Shown here: positions 51,646-59,719 of the stretch, piece after piece
Position numbering within the stretch: the stretch's first letter is position 1
How the letters are laid out: each line of letters opens with the position of its first letter
Assembly (NCBI GenBank): GCA_949358305.1
Contig: OX442317.1
Coordinates: 13,954,491 to 14,018,490, forward strand
Source of the DNA: Strigamia acuminata
Taxonomy: Eukaryota > Arthropoda > Chilopoda > Geophilomorpha > Linotaeniidae
Direction: 5' to 3'
DNA: 64,000 nucleotides
The notes under the pieces: model-generated
The model's database searches: none
What the model was told of the DNA's origin: nothing
Seen by the model: the letters and a program-made list of their open reading frames with translations, nothing else
Translations under genes and position numbers: made by a program

Positions 51646-52572
51646 TGGAGTGTCATGAGCCAGTCACTTGTCTGGACGTTAAATCATTAGTTCCTAGAAA
51701 ATAAAATTCATTGTTTTTAATTTACAATCTTAAATTAGATTTAAAAAGGGCTCTTATCTGACACAGTCCAGTTGCAATCCCAGTGATTCTTTAAGTCTCT
51801 CAGGTTTTCCTCATGAGTTAATTTTATAATTAACTAACCAATTAATTTGTATTAATTGAGGAAGCCATTTTGGTGTGATACAGTCCTGATAATTGTTTGC
51901 ATTTGAAATTAGACAAATACCAAGGGTTTTAGTATTGGATAATTAATTTGTTATTAATAAGAAAATATTGGAACTGATTACAAAAGTTTTTACTTAGATT
52001 TGAGTTTTTAACTATTCATTTGTCTAATTAGTACCGGTTGTAATGGAGTGATGCTTTCCTATTGGCTGGCTTCATTTCCAAATGCTTTGAGGATGTTTTA
52101 AAAGGATTAAAACATTCCTGTTATCTGTTGAGTTAACTGTTAATTTAAAATACCTTTTGTGGTCATTATGAATCACTTCATTTTAAGTTATCTGTAGTTT
52201 CTCTTGTGTAATTCTCTTTGGAATTTCTGTGCACCTTATACGGTAGCCTATAGTGTCTATCTGTTTGGTTAAAAATACTGATGTATGGAAGTTCATGAGA
52301 GCTTTTCTGAATTCTTCTCTATTTAGTTGATTGTTCAGGAGCACACAAGATTGTTGTGAGTGTGCTCTCGGCTTGTTACAAAGAAAATGGATGATTAAAC
52401 ACCTTTTTTATATCGCTGCTGCTTTTATTATGCTCGAGGAGTAAAACAACTCGCTTTCCCACCGGTGCGTTGTTGGCCCAGCTGGATGTTGTCTCGATTT
52501 TGGATCCCAAGCCACTCGTAATTTTTTCACCACTATACGATCAGCCATCGCTCAACCATCATGACAGCAACA
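51646..52572 (+). repeat. Probable 5' LTR of E3, left edge uncertain
   Basis: The right edge is taken at gcaaca (52567-52572), 12 bp before a primer-binding site. The left edge is set only by the end of E4. The expected TGTTG start is absent, so up to an unknown length may be missing. There is no second LTR in the window for comparison. The stretch is AT-rich and has no open frame I would call. Confidence 0.55.
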
Positions 52573-52584
52573 CAAGGTTTTTTC

Positions 52585-52602
52585 TGGTGCCTTCTTTGAC
52601 CA
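52585..52602 (+). other. Probable primer-binding site of E3
   Basis: It reads TGGTGCCTTCTTTGACCA and is followed by ggatt, like the E1 site. It starts TGGTGCC, as the complement of tRNA-His would, but the middle is diverged. Its position after the gcaaca tip and a T-rich spacer matches E5. Confidence 0.55.
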
Positions 52603-53562
52603 GGATTAAGTCAGATTGCCAAGATCAAGCCAGTTTGCCAGGATTACTCCAGATTCCCAGGTTTCCGCCATTATTTCGTTTGTTAAGTCGGTGAATTCAG
52701 CAAGAAACGTGCTCGTGTCTACTGGGTCGTCATCAGTGCATGTGCCGTGCTTGTATGGTCTTCAGTGAAGTGCGCAGCTAGTGTGTGTGTTAATCGGTCG
52801 TCGGATAGTGCGTGCAGTTCTCGCCAGGCGTTCAAGCGTCGGAGTTGTGCCGTACCAGTGCAGTGCAAGAGCAGTGCAAGAGTCATCCGTTCTTCCAAGG
52901 TTGTGCATCACCGGAATCCATGGGACATCCAAACACAACGCAATCCACAATGGGACACCTGCTTGAAGATGCATTATTATTGTTATTTTTCATTCTGATT
53001 AAAAATAAATAATTTGTGCAACTTTTGGGGGTGCAATCAGGCAATATCCAGGAGTCAAAACGTTCTCAGTGGGTTAGCTTTTAATAAGTTAGTGTAAAAT
53101 AAATCGTTTTTGCAGTAATTAGTCAATTAATTCAGTTTAAAAAAAAAAAGAGAAAATTCTAGAGTTCTCTTCATTTAAGGAACTGACTCTGGATAGAGGT
53201 TTGACTGCAATTGCTCGCTATAACCTCACTAGGAGGAGAGCAAATATAAAGTGTTCTTTACACAGACTAGCCACTACAGAAGTGACTGTGGGTGGGGTCA
53301 GTGTAGGTTATTAAGCAATTCATAGGAGTGTATATCACTAACATTATACTCAATTGGGATCAGTTTTTGCGGGTCCAGGTAGATAGTATCGAATCCCTGA
53401 CCAGTCACCAGGGACATCCTTGTAGCCTAGCAGACCAGGTGCGTACAATATTGATTAGGGACTCCCCTGTGGGTTGCCTTTACCTTTACACACGTACCTG
53501 CAAGACAATAAGGATTTTTCACAAAGAATTAAGGACTAATATATCGAATTACATATTTGAAG
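52603..53562 (+). other. E3 5' leader
   Basis: This untranslated stretch runs from the primer-binding site to the Gag start codon. It contains a tandem 11-bp repeat (agcagtgcaag, about 52860-52885), an aaacacaacgcaat segment also present in the E5 leader at about 63850, and an A-run near 53140. No frame starting with ATG shows similarity to a protein. Confidence 0.6.
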
Positions 53563-53566
53563 ATGG
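53563..53566. repeat. Target-site duplication of E2, left copy (atgg)
   Basis: This atgg directly precedes the E2 LTR and is repeated at 59716-59719. It is the E3 Gag start codon plus the next base, so both copies carry an ATG. Reading on from this copy into the E2 LTR gives a stop after about 31 codons. Confidence 0.95.
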
Positions 53567-54534
53567 TGTTGCAACTCGCCACTGCCGTGATGCGACGAGT
53601 TGTAACGCGGTGGGGAATTATTGGCAAATTTCCCATAGGCCTATACTTTGCTTAGCTGAGAGGAGAAGTGAAGTAACTTGAGTTTCTGCCATGGATCTTG
53701 ACTGTAGCTGCTCCAGGGAGTTTGGGGTTAACTCTCCCTACTCAATCATGCTTTGTGTTGAAGGAAATAAAGCTTGTTGTTGAAAATTCCACATAATGTT
53801 TTTATTCCTTTTTAAAACATTAAAATGGAGGCAAAATCCAACATAACTACATCTAATTCTTCATAACAAGAGTGTAACAACTTCATAACAACAACAATTC
53901 TATAGCAACAACAAATTCATGAGGCACCTAGTGACTAAATTCATAAATAACATAAGTTAAAGCTTGCATTGTGCCTCATAATAGAGATAAAATCAACTAA
54001 AATTAACAGAAATCATTGGAAAGAATTATAACAAATAGAATAGGAATAAACTTAACTAAATATGCAAATAACGCATCTAAAGCAAGTCAAATACACTGTA
54101 AAAATGCATTAATTGCAATCCATTACAAAATTAACAATTCCTTCTTTTCCAATGCACCTTTAAAGCAACTCAGATGCTTCAAACCCGTCATTCCGCCTTC
54201 ACAACTGAACTGGGAACAGGACAAGACTTAGAAATAGGTAAACATAGCATGAAAACATTGGAAAACAAGACTAAAAATTCCTAAACCTTGACCTTGTCAT
54301 TCTAAGAGATAAAATACCTAACAAACATTGTCTTTACTGAAAATTGGCACACAAAAAAGACATGTAAAATTCCTATTACAACAGAAAAAGATTAGATATT
54401 TGCTAAATAAATAATACAATTATAAGACCGAAATTAGTAACTCTTCTTTACATTTTCGAACACATAAAATCAAACTACTATCAAATTGACGAGCAGTTGT
54501 GGTCTCTCTTTCCTCCTTTCTGTTGCTCGAAACA
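53567..54534 (-). repeat. 3' LTR of E2
   Basis: This 968-bp LTR looks identical to 58748-59715. It runs from tgttgcaactc to gctcgaaaca on the plus strand. The left tip forms an imperfect hairpin: 53569-53578 pairs with 53596-53605 (9 of 10, loop 17). It is not related in an obvious way to the E1/E4 LTRs apart from its tips. Confidence 0.95.
53801..53806 (-). terminator. Candidate polyadenylation signal in the E2 3' LTR
   Basis: The sense strand reads AATAAA here, about 730 bp into the LTR and 235 bp from its end, a sensible position for the R region. The same hexamer is at 58982-58987 in the 5' LTR. Confidence 0.5.
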
Positions 54535-54627
54535 GAGATTGCCGCCGAAAAGAAAAGAAGGTGAAGAAGAACCTCTTAGCAATCTGAAAACTTCTCATCC
54601 ACCTAGGATCAGCTCCCTAATGACTCC
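54535..54627 (-). other. E2 3' untranslated end
   Basis: These 93 bp lie between the frame's TAA and the 3' LTR. The sense strand has a CT-rich run (about 54545-54575), then GGCAAT and a few bases before the LTR, as in E1. There is no polypurine tract and no leftover of pol. Confidence 0.65.
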
Positions 54628-57615
54628 TTAAGGTAAGCGCAATTTTTTGCGGATCAAACTGGCCACCCATGGAGGTAATCTTCGATTCAAAATCGCTAAA
54701 CTTAAATGTGCCGCTCCATTAATTAGCTTTCTCTTGACTTCTATAGAATTGATTGATTTCTGAAAACAGGTACGACACGTTGGCTTGTATCTCTCTTCTC
54801 CTCCCACAACCTGAACTTGCGTTTCACCCGATATTCGTTTGGTGAACGACGCTTGGTTTCCACAAAAGTGGCATTTGGCATGAAGTTTGACAATAGTTTC
54901 CGCTAGTGGAATGAGATTAGATACTGCCTTGAATTCCTGTCTCTTAAAATCACCATTTAAAGCGGCAATTATTACATTCTTTCCTTCGTTCGCCATTTTG
55001 TCGGAAAACGAATCGATGTCTCCGAAAAATTGCTCTTCGTCGATACCTATCGTCTTGACCGACTCCGCAATTTTCTTGATTTCCTGTAACGACGCGACCC
55101 GAACCGCTGGACGTCGTTGTCCGGTGTGGCTAACCATTTCATCTTTACTATATCTAACGTCTGTCAAATGCTTAACAAGCAGGCAAGAATTTTCTTCTTC
55201 ATTTCGGATTACATTAAGTAAAGCAGTAGTTTTTCCAGAAAACATTGGGCCAATTACTAAATGTATATTTCCCGTGGCCTTTGTGACTGCATTTGATCTT
55301 CTGTGCGAATTGGTGAGTTTCTTGCGACTCCATTTCAATATCTTCCTCCATTTACTTAAACCCTTTTCTTCATCTTTTTTGAAATTTTTTGGAAATTCTC
55401 CTTTCTTTTCCGTAGACTCCAGTGTGTCAGGACTCTGAGAAATCGCCATCTTGCCCGACCTTATCCCTTTAAACGTCCGCTTTCCATCCATTTCCAATTC
55501 GATGGGGACGTCAGGATGCCGTACCTCCAGCTCGCTAGAGCGGCTCGCGGCAAAACGAGAAGCGATGACGCCTTTTGCTCGTACTCCACCCTTTTCGCTT
55601 TTCTCGTCGGGCATTGATGTGGAATTCGCCTGTCCAAACCCGCCTTTGTCCTTTTTTGAAGTGTTGAAAGTCATCTTCTTTCCAGAATCGATCGCCATAC
55701 ACGATACATCTCCCAGTGAGATATCGTCTTTGTAGATGGAAGGCTCTTTTGAGTTAATTTGTCCGTTTAAAATCCATCCAAAAACTGTTTTCATCATTCC
55801 TAATTCTGGACTAATTCTCTTCGTTCCCGCTTGAATTATTTTCCACCATGCTCCGCTTCCGATCAAGACATCTACCTCATCTGACACGGAGGGATGTGGT
55901 TCTGCCATCTCAAGATTAAACGACTTGATTTGTTGCAGCGTTTGGTGATCTATCACTCCCTTTATATTGGGAAGTGTGTCGGTATCAAGAGCAAATACAG
56001 ACACTTTCTGCTTGTCGTGACGAGACTGCAACTCGAATCTAAACACGTCATGAGTTGTAGGAACTGGTTCCTTGTTCAGCAGACACTGGGTCATGGTGTG
56101 ATACGTCTCAATCTTGTTTAGGTGTAATTTCTTTGCTAACCGCTTCGTAATATATGAACGATGACTACCCGGATCGAGTAATCCACGAACTGGGATTGTT
56201 TCGCCACTCTTTCGGACGAACAATGCTGTGAAAACCATTAGCTGGACGTCACTTGAGACCGACAACGAGACGTTGGCGGAGACGTTCTCTTCTTTGGTAT
56301 CAGTTGGCTTTTCCGCATGACCTCTGTTACAAATTGAAGAATGGTGTCGACCACCGCATGATCGGCAACAAAATTTTACAGGGCAGTTACCCACTGTATG
56401 GCTTGGTCTCAGGCAATTAAAGCATAGACGTTTTCGCTTAACGATGTCGTATTTCTCCGAAACTTCCAGATTTGCGTCGCAATTATTGTTGAAATGATCT
56501 CCTTCACAGAAGGCACAGATCAATTTCCGGACTGGACCTGATTTTGGTTTGAATGATTCTTTCGTATTAGACCCGAATGACGTATTTTGCGCAACCGCGC
56601 AAGATGACATGGTCCCTCGTAATTCTTCTTTTTGCTCTCTAGTTGCTGGTTTCTCACTCTTCTTGGTGACTTTCTGACTGGTAAATACGCTATCGTCTGA
56701 TAATTCTGCTACTCTGACTTCGCTTGCTACAAATTCGAGAAATAAATTAACGTTTTCCACGTTTCCTTTGTAAATCCTATGAAATCGTCTTCCCAATTCC
56801 GGTGGAAACTTCCGCAATAATTCCGGGATTAGAAATAATCCAGTAGTCGTAACTGGGAACTTCAACTGTTCTAATGTTCGGAAAGCACCGGTGAGGGACG
56901 TCAATAGAGATTTTACTGGCTTGATTGGGTACAAATCTTTAACTGCTTCAGTTTCACGAATTTTCCTCGCCAGAGCGTTCTTTTGGGCTACTTCCGACCC
57001 AAAAAGTCCTTCTAAGCTACTAAGTGCCATTAAATACGAATCGTTAGTAAGTGGGTACGACTTGATTGCCACTTCCGCTTCCCCGATACAACTTGATTTA
57101 AGATATTGAAGTTTTTCGACGTTCGATAACTCGGCATCGGCGTCAACTGTGGTTGAAAACATATCCATGAAGCTCTTATACTCCATCGGATTCCCGTCGA
57201 ATTTCTGCAATGTCAGCTTTGGAAGCTTTGTAGTCTTCCTTGAGATTATCGATGAGTTGTTCAGAAATCCAGAATTCATTAGCGTATTTCCGCCGGGATG
57301 TGCCCCAAACTTATCCTGCATCTGTTTTGAAAATTTCGTCCTTTGCTTAAGAAGATTGACCTTAGTCCTAATGTCTTCGAGACGTCTCAAACTAAGCAGG
57401 TAATCTGAACGTTCTATCTTGTCTTTAAAGACAGCGAGCTCATCAATAAGGTCACTCAACTGCGCATCTATTGTTGCGTGGAGAGCTTCAAGCTCACCCC
57501 CGTCGAGAACGTTTGCAGATGTCGAGAGCAGATCCTCTGCTCCTTGGGCCTTGGCTTGCCATTGTGTTTCTTTCTCTTCCGCTGCTTCCGCGGTCAAACC
57601 AGCTGCAGTTGCCAT
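54628..57615 (-). CDS. E2 Gag-protease-thymidine kinase fusion, 995 aa
   Basis: It starts at an ATG and ends at TAA. Residues 1 to about 615 are BEL Gag and protease: a DUF1759-like region with LPKLTLQKFDGN, three cysteine knuckles (canonical CCHC at 398-411), D481-P-G, and a FGWILNG segment that in E1 and E3 leads into RT. Similarity to E3 fades after VSCMAIDSG (about 635). A Lys/Ser-rich linker with a basic KWRKILKWSRKK stretch follows. From about 783 it is a TK1-type thymidine kinase: P-loop GPMFSGKTT (789-797), DEEQFF (859-864, E860 the likely catalytic base), CHFC (915-918), VVGGEERY (Y943) and CRTC (947-950). A 45-residue basic tail ends it. TK1 enzymes make dTMP from thymidine and ATP. 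The fusion would place the kinase in the element's particles, possibly freed by protease. The family call is firm; activity and packaging are inferred. Confidence 0.94.
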   Translation of the reverse strand: MATAAGLTAEAAEEKETQWQAKAQGAEDLLSTSANVLDGGELEALHATIDAQLSDLIDELAVFKDKIERSDYLLSLRRLEDIRTKVNLLKQRTKFSKQMQDKFGAHPGGNTLMNSGFLNNSSIISRKTTKLPKLTLQKFDGNPMEYKSFMDMFSTTVDADAELSNVEKLQYLKSSCIGEAEVAIKSYPLTNDSYLMALSSLEGLFGSEVAQKNALARKIRETEAVKDLYPIKPVKSLLTSLTGAFRTLEQLKFPVTTTGLFLIPELLRKFPPELGRRFHRIYKGNVENVNLFLEFVASEVRVAELSDDSVFTSQKVTKKSEKPATREQKEELRGTMSSCAVAQNTSFGSNTKESFKPKSGPVRKLICAFCEGDHFNNNCDANLEVSEKYDIVKRKRLCFNCLRPSHTVGNCPVKFCCRSCGGRHHSSICNRGHAEKPTDTKEENVSANVSLSVSSDVQLMVFTALFVRKSGETIPVRGLLDPGSHRSYITKRLAKKLHLNKIETYHTMTQCLLNKEPVPTTHDVFRFELQSRHDKQKVSVFALDTDTLPNIKGVIDHQTLQQIKSFNLEMAEPHPSVSDEVDVLIGSGAWWKIIQAGTKRISPELGMMKTVFGWILNGQINSKEPSIYKDDISLGDVSCMAIDSGKKMTFNTSKKDKGGFGQANSTSMPDEKSEKGGVRAKGVIASRFAASRSSELEVRHPDVPIELEMDGKRTFKGIRSGKMAISQSPDTLESTEKKGEFPKNFKKDEEKGLSKWRKILKWSRKKLTNSHRRSNAVTKATGNIHLVIGPMFSGKTTALLNVIRNEEENSCLLVKHLTDVRYSKDEMVSHTGQRRPAVRVASLQEIKKIAESVKTIGIDEEQFFGDIDSFSDKMANEGKNVIIAALNGDFKRQEFKAVSNLIPLAETIVKLHAKCHFCGNQASFTKRISGETQVQVVGGEERYKPTCRTCFQKSINSIEVKRKLINGAAHLSLAILNRRLPPWVASLIRKKLRLP
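54741..55269 (-). other. Thymidine kinase (TK1-like, type II) domain within the E2 polyprotein
   Basis: About 176 residues, close to the usual core of TK1. All signatures of the family are present in order: Walker A at 55225-55251, a Walker B-like DEEQFF at 55024-55041, AALNGDFKR, NLIPLAE and TKR segments, two CxxC pairs for the structural zinc, and the lasso with GG-x3-Tyr. There are no introns, as expected for a copy made through RNA. The lasso tyrosine and both Cys pairs are kept, so selection for a folded enzyme is likely. Origin from the host TK1 gene is the simplest reading; capture from a DNA virus is possible, since poxviruses and some others carry the same family. Confidence 0.93.
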
Positions 57616-57941
57616 TTATTCTCGAGAAAGAGAGAATGAGAATAAAAATTCTATTCAACAACTCAATCACTGCTAATTAAATCCCCACGAATATTCTCCG
57701 AACTTCACAGACTCTTACTTATACTTGCTTAACGTTAATTCAAATGCGGTGTGCAAATGAAAAACGACCTCGAAATAAAATGCTAAACTCAACTCCGAAA
57801 TGCCACAGACAAATTGACTTAACACACTATACGTAATACACTGGGACGGAATTATTGACCGCACAAATTGACTTATCCGCATAAATATCTTGATAATTCC
57901 CCCAAAATGCACTTAGTTCGAAATTAATAATTAATATCTAA

Positions 57942-58136
57942 CCGCACAACCGAGATAAATTAGTTATCTTTTACAATATCACTGCACAAAAGAGATAAAT
58001 AGTTATATTTTACAATAACCCCGCACAAAGAGATAATAGCTATAGTTTATAATAGCGCTGCACAAAAGAGATAATTAGCTATCATATACAATAGCTCCGC
58101 ACTTAAGAGATAATAACTTGATATTTAAAATTATTG
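57942..58136 (-). repeat. Minisatellite of five ~39-bp units in the E2 leader
   Basis: Units begin at c[ct]gcac at 57942, 57982, 58021, 58058 and 58097, with spacings of 40, 39, 37 and 39 bp. Each has gagataa soon after, and most have a tatc or tata arm next, so a small inverted GATA repeat recurs in each unit. The units differ at several bases, so the array is older than the last insertion. Confidence 0.8.
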
Positions 58137-58519
58137 ACATAAAAAACCCCTTTTTAAACTCCCCAAACACAGCTCGAAATTGGCAGAAACTTCCTTGAAA
58201 AATCAGATAAAGAATTAATTTAAATAAATATAATTCTTAAATTCTAACAGCAATTGAATTAAAATTAATCTTGTTCTTTTTTCAGCTGCAGATGAACTTG
58301 AAGATTGACATTGCGTTGTGTTTCTCAAATTGTTGACCAGGAAATCGCTTGCTTGTCTCCTTATGTTGACCGCCACAGTAGAAGGACTCCGAACTCGTTA
58401 CACTTGACATAAAATCCACTGACGAATCAACTCCCTGACGACTGCGAAGGATGACACAGCACAAACACACTTCTGTCGCAAATGGCGACAATAATCCAGT
58501 AGAGAAAAATCGAAAAACG

Positions 58520-58670
58520 TGTTGTCACACACTTCACACCACGAAAATCGGCACCACACACTGCTTACTGCGAACTAGATGCCACACACTGCCTCACTGT
58601 GAAGTCGGGAACACACACGCAAATCACCGTGAAATCGACGTCACACACCTGGCTAAAAATGCAATGACGT
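58520..58670 (-). repeat. Degenerate ~29-bp repeat, five units, next to the E2 primer-binding site
   Basis: The core cacacac recurs at about 58526, 58555, 58583, 58612 and 58642, with similar flanks (gaaaatcg, gaagtcg, gaaatcg). The spacing is 28 to 30 bp. It is less well conserved than the 39-bp repeat. Confidence 0.6.
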
Positions 58671-58725
58671 GCACTGAAATCCACTGGAAGAACTGGACGA
58701 AAATCCTGGTTGGCAACAACAAAAT

Positions 58726-58743
58726 CCTTGGGTCACGGTACCA
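58726..58743 (-). other. Primer-binding site of E2 (tRNA-His-like)
   Basis: The sense strand reads TGGTACCGTGACCCAAGG, 4 bp inside the 5' LTR. It matches the expected complement of the tRNA-His end over TGGTxCCGTGAC and then diverges. Confidence 0.78.
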
Positions 58744-58747
58744 AAAA

Positions 58748-59715
58748 TGTTGCAACTCGCCACTGCCGTGATGCGACGAGTTGTAACGCGGTGGGGAATT
58801 ATTGGCAAATTTCCCATAGGCCTATACTTTGCTTAGCTGAGAGGAGAAGTGAAGTAACTTGAGTTTCTGCCATGGATCTTGACTGTAGCTGCTCCAGGGA
58901 GTTTGGGGTTAACTCTCCCTACTCAATCATGCTTTGTGTTGAAGGAAATAAAGCTTGTTGTTGAAAATTCCACATAATGTTTTTATTCCTTTTTAAAACA
59001 TTAAAATGGAGGCAAAATCCAACATAACTACATCTAATTCTTCATAACAAGAGTGTAACAACTTCATAACAACAACAATTCTATAGCAACAACAAATTCA
59101 TGAGGCACCTAGTGACTAAATTCATAAATAACATAAGTTAAAGCTTGCATTGTGCCTCATAATAGAGATAAAATCAACTAAAATTAACAGAAATCATTGG
59201 AAAGAATTATAACAAATAGAATAGGAATAAACTTAACTAAATATGCAAATAACGCATCTAAAGCAAGTCAAATACACTGTAAAAATGCATTAATTGCAAT
59301 CCATTACAAAATTAACAATTCCTTCTTTTCCAATGCACCTTTAAAGCAACTCAGATGCTTCAAACCCGTCATTCCGCCTTCACAACTGAACTGGGAACAG
59401 GACAAGACTTAGAAATAGGTAAACATAGCATGAAAACATTGGAAAACAAGACTAAAAATTCCTAAACCTTGACCTTGTCATTCTAAGAGATAAAATACCT
59501 AACAAACATTGTCTTTACTGAAAATTGGCACACAAAAAAGACATGTAAAATTCCTATTACAACAGAAAAAGATTAGATATTTGCTAAATAAATAATACAA
59601 TTATAAGACCGAAATTAGTAACTCTTCTTTACATTTTCGAACACATAAAATCAAACTACTATCAAATTGACGAGCAGTTGTGGTCTCTCTTTCCTCCTTT
59701 CTGTTGCTCGAAACA
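58748..59715 (-). repeat. 5' LTR of E2
   Basis: This 968-bp LTR is the same as 53567-54534 as far as reading shows. It should drive minus-strand transcription of the kinase fusion. In the other direction its end abuts the E3 ATG, and a frame from a GTG inside it reads into E3 Gag, but no ATG supports that. Confidence 0.95.
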
Positions 59716-59719
59716 ATGG
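59716..59719. repeat. Target-site duplication of E2, right copy (atgg)
   Basis: It pairs with 53563-53566 and is also the first four bases of the E3 Gag frame. Confidence 0.95.

Larger units (their letters stand above)
57616..58747 (-). other. E2 5' leader
   Basis: This 1132-bp region lies between the 5' LTR and the start codon. It includes the primer-binding site, a degenerate repeat of about 29 bp (58520-58670) and a repeat of about 39 bp (57942-58136). No protein-coding frame beginning with ATG in the sense direction is convincing. It is AT-rich near the repeats. Confidence 0.75.
53567..59715 (-). mobile_element. E2: non-autonomous BEL/Pao element carrying a thymidine kinase
   Basis: This is a 6149-bp element on the minus strand inside E3. 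It has 968-bp LTRs (53567-54534 and 58748-59715) that look identical, a perfect atgg target duplication, a primer-binding site at 58726-58743, an 1132-bp leader with two minisatellites, and one frame of Gag-protease-thymidine kinase. There is no RT, RNase H or integrase anywhere inside it. Only 93 bp separate the stop codon from the 3' LTR, so pol is absent rather than broken. It must have used another BEL element's enzymes to move. Matching LTRs show that this was recent. Confidence 0.95.

Noticed and set aside
54016-54231. A 71-codon plus-strand frame, repeated at 59197-59412
   Set aside because: It lies in both E2 LTRs, so it is duplicated only because the LTR is, and it runs opposite to the element.
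54628-55269. Possibility that the kinase is a host gene that the element merely sits next to
   Set aside because: The kinase is in one uninterrupted frame with Gag-protease and lies between the element's own LTRs, 93 bp from the 3' LTR.
54887-55438. A 183-codon plus-strand frame opposite the kinase
   Set aside because: It is a shadow of the kinase fusion on the other strand and has no recognisable domain.
59680-59715. Extension of the E3 frame into the E2 LTR
   Set aside because: It begins with GTG, and the sequence is E2 LTR, so it is a by-product of the insertion.
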